DNA from: Dermatophagoides farinae
Lineage: Eukaryota > Arthropoda > Arachnida > Sarcoptiformes > Pyroglyphidae
NCBI RefSeq assembly: GCF_024713945.1
Contig: NC_134682.1
Location: 2,046,001 to 2,110,000 of the forward strand
Direction of reading: 5' to 3'
Length of the DNA stretch: 64,000 nt
Position 1 is the first letter of the stretch; every line of letters starts with the position of its first letter. Below are positions 23,430 to 34,291 of the stretch, one piece after another. The notes beneath the pieces are model-generated. The model did not search any database, was not told where the DNA came from, and worked only from the letters and a program-made list of their open reading frames with translations. Both the position numbers and the translations under genes were made by a program.

Positions 23430-26400
23430 CGATGATGATTTTCGATAATAATAGATTCCTATAAAAAAAATACAAAAATAGAAAAAAACAAAAAGATGCA
23501 CTTTATACTGCTACTACAAGGTTTGTTTGTTGATTCAATTGCCAATCTCGATTGATTTATATCGATCGAACCAGAAAACAAAACATGACAATAGTTATTT
23601 GAGGGAAATTTTTTTTTTTGTAGAACACAAGTAAAATATAAATGACAAAAAAAAGTAATAAATCAAAAATCAAATGAATTCCATCAAAATGATGATGACA
23701 ATCGATTCATCGTGAAAGTCGTCGAATCGAATCAAATTAAAAAACTTACAAATCACAAAAATTATATGTAATGTTAGAAAAATTATCCGCAAATTTGATT
23801 ATCTTAATGCAAGCAATATATAGCTTCCGACATATGAAATTGAGAATTTAGAAAAATTTTTCCAATTCTTAAATCAATTCTGAATTCAGATTTCCTTCTA
23901 TTCAGTTTTTCTTTACGATATTCAATATTATCAATATGGTCAAGTAATTGTTGACATTTTCATTCGTGTCGATAATGATGAGGATGATGATGACCACAAC
24001 AGGCACAATACAACAACAGACATTAAATGATTTGATGATAATAATCGATTTCCAATGAAAATAATATATCTAGCCAACATTTATATGAACACCAGTTTGA
24101 TGAGTTTTTTTTTATTTTCGTTTTTACAATCTTCTTCTTCACATCGCTCGGATTCGGCAACAACTTTGTTATGAAAGTATATAATGGAATCATTGAAGGG
24201 AAATCCTCGACGTTTTAAATATTGATGATGATCACTATGACTATGGGATGGAAATATAATAATAATAATAATAAAAATAAAACGGAGAAAAAATCCACAT
24301 TCAACAAAAAAAAATAGCAAAAATATTAGATTAATTGCCCACATTTATCGCTATGGAGAGTGCAGGAGATTAATCTGGTCCAAGGCGTACGTCATTTGTC
24401 ATCAAATCGTAGTCGTTGTTGTAGCAATCGAATCAAATTAAATGATGTGCACGTATGGCTAAAAATTACTGATAATGATGGCGATGCATGTTACATTTTT
24501 TTTATGTCAAACGACGACAACCGTTGGTCGGGATCATTGATGATGATGATGATGAACCTGATGATCAATGATATATGATGAATTTCGAAGCTAAAAAAAG
24601 AAATCATAAAATAATAATTATAAAAAAAAACAAGACAAAACATACAAAATAGGCTGGATTTCATTTCTGATGGCCCATTCTCAATACATTTATGACATGA
24701 ATCACAAACGAAATCTGGTCCAAAGTCTTTATGTATAATTGAATTCGATTAAATTTTATTTTTATTTTCAACTCAAATTGTCCTTAAAAATATTGAAAAT
24801 GATGATTATAACAATTTGATTTCGTTGTCGTTTAAAAATTTTATTGTTTTATATGAATTTTCAGAATTTCAAATTATTAATCTGATGTCATCAAAGATTG
24901 TTTCCACATTTTTTTTACACATAGCCAATTTTCAAGGATGACAATTGATTTTCGTTCTGCTGTGTATGTTTTAAAATTTGATATTAGAAAACAAATTATT
25001 ACGAAAGATTTTTTTTGTTTTGTTTATTTTGTTTTATTTTTGATTTTCCAATGGAAAATTTTTTTGGAAGAAAAAAAAATCAATTTTCACACATTCGAAT
25101 TTTTTTTTCGATGCTCATTTGGTGATGAACGAATCATCGAATTACGAAATTGAATTCTTCAGTCATCATCATCATCATCATCATCGTTATATCATATGCG
25201 ATAATGATGGTGATGTTTATAATTAATAGATGAAAATTTTCAATTAATTACAATCCAAAGGTTTGATGTATTATAATTATGGACAATGATGTTGTTATCT
25301 GATTTTTTTGTTGTTTTTTTTTTGACAGTCAATATGCAATATGGCTTATATATAGCTTATAATGCAGTACAATTTATTAAGAATAAGAAGCCTTGATCTT
25401 TAACAAAACACAAAAACAGCAACAACAAATTAAGAAAAAAAAAATTAGAGCTGAAATCTTTATATCAATAAATGGTAAAAATAAAAACAATTACATTGTA
25501 ATAATCACAATTTATGATGACAAATAGATCATCCATTCATTCATATATCCATTATTATTTGACACATATCTTGGTCAGTTGCAGATAGTTATTGGATCTT
25601 ATCACATTTGAACTTTATCTCCAATTAACTACAATAGTGTTAATTTTTTCATACAAAATTTTGTTCTGATCTAATCTGTTAAACTGCAAATGTTCAATTT
25701 TAAGAGAAATGAGTTTAAACACTTTTACTACTACTTGGGGATAAAGTTCATATGATACCATTTTTTTCAATTTTTACCACGAATCTATTCGTGAACAAAA
25801 AAAAAAGACAATAAAATTTTTTTTCGATGAGAAATGAAAATTTGTTTGTTTGTTTGTTTGTTTGTTTGTTGTTGTTGTTGTTCCAAAATATATTGACCTT
25901 GAATTTTTGATACATAATTTTCGATAAAACGATCATCATCATCATCACTCTTGTCAATGGATGGATTGTTATTATTATCAACAACATTGTAAATGAATGA
26001 ATGAATGAATGAAAAATCACTTTATTGGAATAATCATTATTCGATATATCAATTCGATGGATGGCCCTTATCCATTCATTCATTCGATATATGTATCGGG
26101 TATTTTACAACAATAACACTCATAATCATTGAATTACATAATTTGTTTCTTCCAAACAAATAAATTTGAAATTGGATGTTGTTCGTTTGTTGTTGTTGTT
26201 GTTCGATTGTTGTTTTTGTCTCTGTGACGATATAAAAACTCCCACGATGATGATAATCATGCACCGGGTTCTTCATCGCCAATAATCATCATCATCATCA
26301 TCATCCACATCAAAATTTTTTCTGAATTTGGAATGGTCAAATTTCAACAAGTTTGACAGATCATGGCCAAATCGATTCAGAGAAGAAATTTTTATTTTTT

Positions 26401-27536
26401 TATTTTTTTGATTATTTGATGATGGCGATGATTATTATTATGATTGAAATTCGACACAAAAACATACACACATAAAGAGGATATATAATAATAATAATTC
26501 TATTGTGTAACTCTGAAAATTTTGTTCTGGGGAATTCAAATTCAAAATTTTTTTTATTTCATTTCATTTCATTTTTTTTTATTGTAACAAATTATTATTA
26601 TTTTACATTAATTTTCGAGACAACAAAAATATGAATTTTTGTGGTTGAACCAAAAATGACCATTTTGAAATCAAATTTCAACAAAATAAAAAATAATTTT
26701 ATGATGGAATTTCTATTATCACATCGAATTGTTTTGTTTTCTATTAATTAATTAATTTCGTTACGATTATTTTTTTCTTCAATCATTTTTATTGTTTTGT
26801 TTTGTTGTTTAAACAACCTTGTCGAAGAATTATCACAAATTTTATCTTTAATTTTATTATGTTTTAATGAGTTTTTTTTTTGTTTTATTTTGTTTTGTTT
26901 TGTTGATGTTTTTTGATATATTACGAAAAAAAAACAGGAATTATCTTTGTTTACGATTTTTAGAATGATTTTTCTGTTTTGTTTTGAATTTTTATGGCGG
27001 CTATTTCAACAAATCATTATGATGATATGTTGAAATATCTTTTTGAATTCCGAATTATTATTTCATACAATACAATACAACGTTTATTGATGATGATTTT
27101 GACCCAAAAGATGTTGATGATTGTGTGTTTATTCTTAGTCTATTCCACTGAAAAAAAGTATGACGATTGATTGATTGATTGATTGATTGAATGATTTTTT
27201 TTGGTGGGAATTTTAAATTTGATAATGATGAACACCATATTCGATTCAAAAAAAAAATATTTCTTTTGAATCCTTTTTTCTATAAAAGAAATTCATTAGA
27301 GTTACATAAGAAATTTTTTTTCTTGATTTTCTCTCATTCTTGATGATCTTGTCTTTTTTTTCATTGTGAATTTTGTTCCAGAAACACAAAAGAGACAATT
27401 CAAACTGCCCACACACACACAAACAGAAACACTGACAATGAAAGAGTGACCGATACATCATCGATTCAATTAAATCCTAAACATCAACAAATGTGCTGAA
27501 TTTTCAAGCCTTTTGTCTGTCTGTTCAGTTCTGAAG
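23430..27536. other. 4.1-kb gene desert
   Basis: Most of this is A/T tracts and ATC, CAA and ATT microsatellites. A probable 5' UTR exon of the PPxY gene ends at about 23750. Between 24090 and 24570 the sequence is less repetitive, but the frames there (both strands) lack splice or family support. A TTTG repeat lies at 25843-25867. No RNA gene is recognised. Confidence 0.5.
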
Positions 27537-27544
27537 TATATAAA
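27537..27544 (+). promoter_or_regulatory. TATA box of the first core-family gene
   Basis: TATATAAA stands 81-88 bp upstream of the start codon at 27625. The two paralogous genes downstream have comparable elements (30855 and 32921), which supports use as a core promoter. Confidence 0.55.
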
Positions 27545-27624
27545 CAACGTTTGAACAACAGATAATTCTAGGAAAATCATTTATTTTTTCTTCTTTTCAG
27601 AATTGAATAAACAAAATTCCCGAG

Positions 27625-28716
27625 ATGTTAATATTCAAAGTAAGTTTTTTGTTTCTATTTTTGATTTGGAATGAAATGAATTTTTTTTTTTCACCAGGTT
27701 TTAACATTGTCCACTATGTGTGTGGCAACCGTTTTCGGTTATCAATCATACGGAGGTGGTGGAGGAAGCAGTGGTGGTGGTGGTGGCTCTGGTGGTAGTT
27801 ATGGTAATGGAACTAAATTAAAAATTAAACAAGTTGAAATATTTGATCATTTTAATTTAACAGGTGGTTCCAGTGGCGGTGGTGGTGGCGGCAGTGGTGA
27901 TAGTGGATTTAGTAGTAGCGATGGTCAATTCAAAATGGGTGGTGGTGGTGGTGAACGTCTTAGTGCAGCCGTATTTACCAAACATACATTTGAAACAAAA
28001 ACCGTCGATGTTCCGTTCGAAGATCAAGAACCACAAATTATTGAAATAGATGGTGGAAGCCTTCCGCTAGAGATTCATTTCAAATCTGCTTCTGGTCGTA
28101 TTAAAGTGAAACAAAGTCATGAACTTGGTCAAAGTGGCCAAACTGAACATTCACAAGCGGAAGAAGAACCGATGCGTTTGGTTCATGAAGTTCGAAAACC
28201 AATTATCCAGGTAAGATGATGGTAGTGGTATGACTTTGTCACATGAAATTAATTCATTCAATTTGATTATGTTGCAAATCATAGGAAGTGCGCGAAATCA
28301 TTACACCATATCGAAAAGTATATCAAGAAATACAACCGGTTATGGAAGAAATTCACACCGTCGTTGCTAAAGGTGAACAACGACGACAAGGTCATAGCGG
28401 AAGCAATAAAGGTGGCGGCGGCGGTGGTTCTTCTGGTGGTGGTGGTTTTGGTGGTGGCGGATCTTCTGGTGGCTACGGAGGTGGCTCATCAGGTGGTGGT
28501 GGATCTTCTGGTGGCTACGGAGGTGGCTCATCAGGTGGTGGTGGATCTTCTGGTGGCTACGGAGGTGGCTCATCCAGTGGTGGTGGATTTGGCGGCAGTT
28601 CCTCAGGTGGCAGTAGTGGTGGTGGATATGGTAGTTCATCCGGAGGAGGAAGTTCTGGTGGTGGTGGTGGATTCAACTTTGGTGCTTCATCCGGAAACAC
28701 AAAAACTCCATACTAA
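27625..28716 (+). CDS. Secreted Gly-rich protein with conserved core, copy 1
   Basis: Three exons, 27625-27639 (15 nt, MLIFK), 27698-28210 and 28285-28716, give 319 aa. A signal peptide spans the first intron (MLIFK then VLTLSTMCVATVFG). Gly/Ser-rich sequence flanks a central core of about 115 residues (about 91-205) that starts FTKHTFETKTV. It passes through PQIIEI and LPLEIHFKSASGRIKVKQSH, and ends RLVHEVRKPIIQ, EVREIITPYRKVYQEI, QPVMEEIHTVVAKG. The same core is in the genes at 30986 and 33003. The alternating acidic and hydrophobic pattern of its last third suggests a structured assembly segment. Gly-rich flanks are typical of arthropod cuticle, cement or silk-like matrix proteins, so an extracellular structural role is a reasonable inference. 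I do not recognise the core family. Confidence 0.88.
28459..28584 (+). repeat. Three tandem 42-bp coding repeats
   Basis: Three copies of a 42-bp unit (28459, 28501, 28543) encode the Gly/Ser/Tyr repeat GSSGGYGGGSSGGG. Copies 1 and 2 are identical and copy 3 differs only near its end. The unit keeps frame, so copy-number change alters the length of the Gly-rich tail without breaking the protein. The identity indicates recent expansion, with assembly collapse also possible. Confidence 0.85.
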
Positions 28717-28978
28717 TTGGCTGTTTATCGTTTCAAATCTTACTAGCCATTTTTCATTAACAGGAATTGATATGTTGGCATCGTGTATAATTTATTTGTT
28801 TATTTGTTTTAATCGAATAATTCTGTAAATGAAAAAGAATTATTTTAAATTAAATTTAAAAAAATTATTTGAGATTTATAGCCAAAATCCATGATTTGGA
28901 TAAATCCGTAACGACGACGACGACGACGATTGAAAACAAATTGTACAAGTGAAAATCATTCATATCGCTTGTGAATAT

Positions 28979-30451
28979 ATGGTGGATGACGTGATGAACG
29001 AAAATTTCATTTTGATTATTATGTTCGTCGTTTATATTATAAATCAATTGGTTTGTTATTTCATTCTACATCGAATTCAATCGGCTCATTTTCAACAATT
29101 AATCACATTGTTATTATCCGGTACAATACAATTATATGCCGGTTTTTATCTATTCAAAGCAAATCGTTTAGAATCATTTCAAAATATGAAAGGTGTCATT
29201 GCACTTGTACCAATGTTAATGGATATGAAAGGTAATATTGAAATAACGATGGCATCACGAATGTCAACATTGGCACAATTACAATCACATCGTATGAATA
29301 ATTGGCATGGACTTTGGCAAACGGTACGACAGAATATTGCATTGATTCATTGCCAGGTAACAATCATATCATTTGCAGCCGTATTATTGACAACATTATA
29401 TTTGGATTTTGAAAAATCTACTTTCGATTTCAATTCCATCGTATTGCTATATGCAATTGCATTGACAACCGGTGCCATTTCATGTTCATTAATCGATAGT
29501 ATTGTTACGTTTGTTATTGGTTTTATTTCGATTTCTGGTTCCGATTCGGATGATGTTGCCACTTCATTGGCTGCTTCTGTTGGTGATCTTATAACCGTTA
29601 TGTTGGTCGTACAATTTGCAAATGAATTTTATCGTTTTGAACAAACAAATAAATGTTGGATATATTGGTTGATTATCATATCATTATTATCATTATTTCC
29701 ATATCTAATGTATTTGGTTGCAAAGAATATTGAAACACGACGTGCATTTATTCGTACATGGAAACCATTATTCATTGCTACAATCATATCGATTATTAGC
29801 GGTTTTATATTCGAATCATCGAATGAAAAATTTAAACAAATTACATTATTATTACCAATGTTGGCCGGATTCACTGGTAATTCCTGTTCAATGATAATTA
29901 ATTTAATATCAACAAATTTTGAACGAATATCACAACGACGACATACAATGTGTACTATTGATGGCGAAATTCCAGATCAAAAACAATCAATCAAATGGTT
30001 ATTGAGTCCAAAAGATGTTTTCTGGGATTATGGTAAATATTTTTTTTTTATATCCGGGATTATTTAAGATTTTTCAAAAATTATTTTCATTTTCAATACA
30101 GAATATAGTGAAAAAATATCGAAAACAAATCGATCACATGTCATACATGGTGTAGTGCCATGTTTATTTTTCTATCTGATTATGGTGGCCATATTTCAGG
30201 ATCATCAATATATTTATATTACGATTAAATTCATCATATTTTATCTATTATTCGGCATTATACTTGTCACCACAATGTTATATATCACCTGTAATGTTGT
30301 ACATATAATATTTAAATTGAATATGAATCCAAGTGATACAACGATACCATTTTTAACATCGATTGTCGATCTAAGCGCATCATTAACATTATTAACTTTT
30401 TTCCACATTCTTTCATTTTATTCTGATCCAAATATCAATGTTAAACCATAG
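28979..30451 (+). CDS. SLC41-family magnesium transporter (MgtE domains)
   Basis: Two exons, 28979-30032 and 30102-30451, give 467 aa. It is a multi-span membrane protein with two MgtE-type halves. The first half has the SLC41 signature VPMLMDMKGNIEITMASRMS and DDVATSLAASVGDLIT. The second has the weaker counterparts LLPMLAGFTGNSCSMIINL and SDTTIPFLTSIVDLSA. In SLC41 these segments line the Mg2+ pathway. Human SLC41A1 is 513 aa with a longer cytoplasmic N-terminus; here the first ATG is only 10 residues before the first span, so an upstream exon may be missing. The gene sits between two members of the Gly-rich core family without resembling them. Family assignment is firm; the ion is inferred. 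Confidence 0.88.
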
Positions 30452-30985
30452 CGGGGGTAGGGGGGAACATCTAAAAATAATAAAGAGACAGAGAATATAT
30501 AAAATGTGAAAATTGTAACAATTTTTTTTTTGAATGATCATTACCGTTTTTTTTTGAGTGAAAAAGAAAAAAAAATGTTTTTCGCTTTTGTATTGGCCAA
30601 TATAAATATTGACATTGCATCAAAAAAAAAAAAAAAAAATCACCACAATCGACAATGACAATGGATTAGTTTTTTTTTTGTTTACTTGTTATGAAATTTT
30701 TTTTTTTTTGCTTTTTTCTTCATTCAAATTTATTTTTTATCATTGAGAAATAACTCGTAAATTTTGTTGCTTTTCTCTTGATCATCATCATCTTTGATTT
30801 TTTTCAAATCGATTGATTGATGAATGTGTCTATAAAATCGATCACTTCATCACATATAAAAGCTGATCGAAAAATGATAGATCAATTTTTTTTTTAAAAA
30901 ATCAGATCGACAACAAAATAGTGATTGGTAATTCGTTTTTTGTTTTTTTTTTTTTTTGACCAAAGACAAAAAATCAAAACCCAAG
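30452..30985. other. Intergenic region with TATA box of core-family copy 2
   Basis: A- and T-rich spacer. TATAAAA at 30855-30861, 125 bp before the start at 30986 and preceded by CATCACA, is the likely core promoter of the next gene. Nothing else is seen. Confidence 0.5.
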
Positions 30986-32292
30986 ATGTTCATCTTAAAG
31001 GTTTTGGTATGGTCGATAATGATTTATATGATGAATGGTCAATTTATCGCTAATGCTCATATCACATCACCATCGAATCGTATTCGTGAAAAGATAAATA
31101 AATCAAATAATAATAATCAGCCTTTATCATCGAGAAAACCATCATCATCATCATCTGCTGCGCGGATGGATTTTGCCATCAAATCGGCTCATGGTTCACG
31201 AAATGGTATCGGTATTGGTGGCGGTGGCCTTATCCAATCAGTTTATAATGAATTTCAAAATTCGGATGGTGGTGGTATAAAATCTTTTGGTATTTCATCG
31301 AAAAAAGTAACGGCAAATTCGAGAAAAAATGATTTTCATGGTGATCGAAAAATTGATCAAAAAACATTGAATAAAATCAAAGAAATTATCAATGCCGCTG
31401 TGAAAACACGATTCTCAATGGAAACAAAAGAAGCTGATTTTGATGAAGATGATTATGATCAAACACCACAAGTGATTGAAATTGGTGGTATGTATTTACG
31501 ATTATTTTTTTTTATTTGTTTCAATTGATTCGATAAAAATTCGTTCGTTCTAAAGGTTCGGAACTACCGTTGGAAATTCATTTTAAATCGTCATCAAGCA
31601 GAATAAATATTAAACAGAGTCATGAAACTGATGAAGGCCAGACTATTGGACCGATGAAAACAAATTCCAAACCAATGAGAATCATACATGAGAATTATAA
31701 ACCAGTTATTGCTGAAATTCGTGAAATAATTACACCGTATCGAAAAGTATTTCAAGAAATACAGCCTGTTATGGAAGAAATTCATACAGTAGTTACGCAA
31801 GGTAAAAAACGAAAAAAAATAAAACCTGGACATAGAATCAATGATGGTGGTGGAACGAAAGGAGGCAGCGGATCATCATCAAACGCTGGTGGTGGACTAA
31901 AAGGTGGAAGTGGTGGTAGACAAAAACAACAAAGACCATCATCATCATCATTGGAAGAGAATATTCGACAAGTTTTAGAACGAATGAATGAACGATCAAT
32001 TCAAAAAGAACAATTCGAACAACAAACGGTGGAAGATAATTTGGAACAACAACAACAACAACAACAGCTGGAGCAAAACGATGAATTTGAACAGCAGCAA
32101 CAAGTGGAAAATGATAGGTTTTCCGAATCGCCAGAATCGCAGCAGCAGCAACAACAACAACAACAACAGGTTGAAATAGATGACAATGATGATGAAGATT
32201 CGATTTATAAAGTTCGTCAACAATCATCTTCAAGAAATAATGCTGTAGGTAGCCGTAAAGGTTATGATCGACGAAAGAAACGATTAGTTTAA
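30986..32292 (+). CDS. Secreted core-family protein, copy 2 (Q-rich tail)
   Basis: Two exons, 30986-31487 and 31556-32292, give 412 aa. The ATG at 30986 opens a signal peptide (MFILKVLVWSIMIYMMNGQF). The family core runs from about 140 to 270: PQVIEI, then after the intron LPLEIHFKSSSSRINIKQSH, then EIREIITPYRKVFQEI and QPVMEEIHTVV. The EEEP segment and the KPIIQ run are changed (KPVIAE), so this is the most diverged copy. In place of a long Gly-rich tail it has a short Gly patch followed by a Gln/Glu-rich region with several poly-Q runs and a basic end. The intron falls between the PQVIEI and LPLEI motifs, a place where neither sister gene has one. It is probably an extracellular matrix or cuticle component; the function is unknown. 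Confidence 0.85.
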
Positions 32293-33002
32293 CGAATTTA
32301 ATTGATTGAAAAATTATCATCATTTTATTAATTTATTTAAAACATTCAATTATTCATTGTATTTATGATCATCATTATTGTTTTATAATAATTATATAAA
32401 TCATCAAAATTCAATAAATTTTCAAACACAAGTTTTGTAATGTATTCATCAAATATAGGATTCTTATTTTTTTGTTGTTATTTTATTTCACAAGTTCGAT
32501 AACAAAATGGATTGGAAATTGATCACGAAATGTTTTTTTTGTTGTTGTATTTGGAACGAAAAATGCTATACGTTATTTGCCAACTGGATGATGGATGTAT
32601 AATGATCAACAAAATGTTTTGGTGAAATTTCTTTTTTTTCAAAAAAAATGGACAAAAAACGACAACGACGATTGTTATTTGATTGCGCCAAACTGTTGAT
32701 GATCTTAATAGACTGAATATGTGTGTGCATTATGTAATATTTTGTCAAACAAAATGAAAACATTTAACAAGAGGATGGAAAAAGTATCATCATAATAACA
32801 TATCAAACAAATTCAGAACAATTGGATGATCTTCTTGGCGACAACGAAAACAGAAGTAATTTAAAAGAGATTGTTCCAGAAGTTAGAAATAGCATCATTA
32901 TAGTAAGAACCGTTTGTCACTATAAATACTTGATGGTGACATTCATTGAACGTCAAATGACAAATTGAAACGAATTGAACAACAACAACAACAACAACAA
33001 AA
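32293..33002. other. Intergenic region with TATA box of core-family copy 3
   Basis: A/T-rich spacer with the 3' UTR of copy 2 and AATAAA at about 32411. TATAAATA at 32921-32928 lies 75-82 bp upstream of the start at 33003, nearly the same spacing as in copy 1. A CAA run directly precedes the ATG. Confidence 0.5.
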
Positions 33003-34011
33003 ATGATGTGCAAAATTATCGTTTTAACAACGTTTTTATTATCGATATTTGATTTAACCGTTGCTGGTGGTGGTAATGCTGGAAATACCCGTGGTTTTAG
33101 CGGTTTTAGTGGTGGTGGTGGTGGTGGTCAATATGGCCGTATGATGGGTGGTTTTCATTCTTCTGGCTTAGGTATGGGTAACGTATTTCATCATCAACAA
33201 ATCGGTGGAGGTGTTATGACCATTGATCAACTTGGTGCTGGACGCCAAGAATCATTCAACGGTTTGGGACCGGAATTAGCTCATTTGGGCACTGGTATTA
33301 GTTCCGCTATTAGTGGCGGTATTGGTGCCTTTATGGGCTTACAAGGTGGTGCGCGACAAGCTTTTTTCTTGATATTTTGATTTAATTTTTCTTGTTAATG
33401 AATTTTGGAAAAAAAATTAATCTGAATTTTATTCAATTTACACAGGTCGATCTAGCGGTGGTGGCGGCGGATACAATGCTGGTGGTGGTGGTGGTGGGAA
33501 CAGTGGTTACAGTGGATCATCAAGAGGCGGAGGCCGTATAAATGCAGCTGTATTCTCTAAACAAACATTCGAAACCAAACCCGTTCAATCACAATTTGGA
33601 CCAATTGAACCACAAATAATCGAAATTGAAGGTAGTGATTTACCAGTGGAAATTGTTTTCAAATCAGCATCCGGCCGTATTAAAGTACGACAAGAACATC
33701 GAATGCAAGGAGCAGGTGAAACTGAATATAATCAATTTGAAGAAGAACCACATCGTTTGGTTACGGAAGTTCGAAAACCAATCATACAGGAAGTTAGAGA
33801 AATTATTTCACCACAAAGAAAAGTATATCAAGAGATTGAACCTGTTATTGAAGAAATTCATACAATCGTTGCCGAAGGACAAGGTGGGCGTGGTAGTGGT
33901 GGTAATTATGGTGGATCAAACGGTGGTGGAAATTATGGAAATAGTGGTGGATTTATGACACAACAACGTACAACTGAATATGCAGCAGCTAAAGCTAAAG
34001 CTAAGGCTTAG
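33003..34011 (+). CDS. Secreted Gly-rich protein with conserved core, copy 3
   Basis: Two exons: 33003 to about 33345 (or 33348) and 33446-34011, giving 302 or 303 aa. The donor is uncertain because both candidates (GTGGTG, GTGCGC) are weak; the acceptor CACAG and phase are clear. A signal peptide (ILTTF-type text IIVLTTFLLSIFDLTVAG) leads into Gly-rich sequence. The family core follows: VFSKQTFETKPV, PQIIEI, LPVEIVFKSASGRIKVRQ, RLVTEVRKPIIQEVREII, RKVYQEIEPVIEEIHTIVAEG. A short Gly/Asn-rich tail ends in KAKAKA. The core is closest to copy 1. No intron interrupts it, unlike copy 1 (inside KPIIQ/EVREII) and copy 2. A structural extracellular role is inferred from composition only. Confidence 0.85.
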
Positions 34012-34291
34012 ATTTTTTTTTTCTTTTAAGCTTTTAATTTACACCACAAGTGATCAATCAATCAATAGCTAATCGATAATACGGAATTTTTTTTTTGTCT
34101 CAAATTTTTATTTATTTATTTATTTAAAGAAAAAAAAGTTCATTTTTTTAGAATAAAAATAATTTTTTTTTTTTTTTGACAATTGGAAAAAAACTTCATA
34201 AAATAATTTTACAGCGAAAAAAAAAATTGTTCATGTCTGGTGTTTAGTTGGCTTTTTCGAAATGGGAGAATAAATATATATCATATACCAT

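Noticed and set aside
24081-24344. Minus-strand 87-codon frame with a signal-like start
   Set aside because: The hydrophobic start comes from A/T and ATT repeats. The tail has no family resemblance, and no poly(A) or splice support was found.
31996-32323. Minus-strand frames in the tail of core-family copy 2
   Set aside because: Antisense of poly-Q codons, giving Cys or Leu runs.
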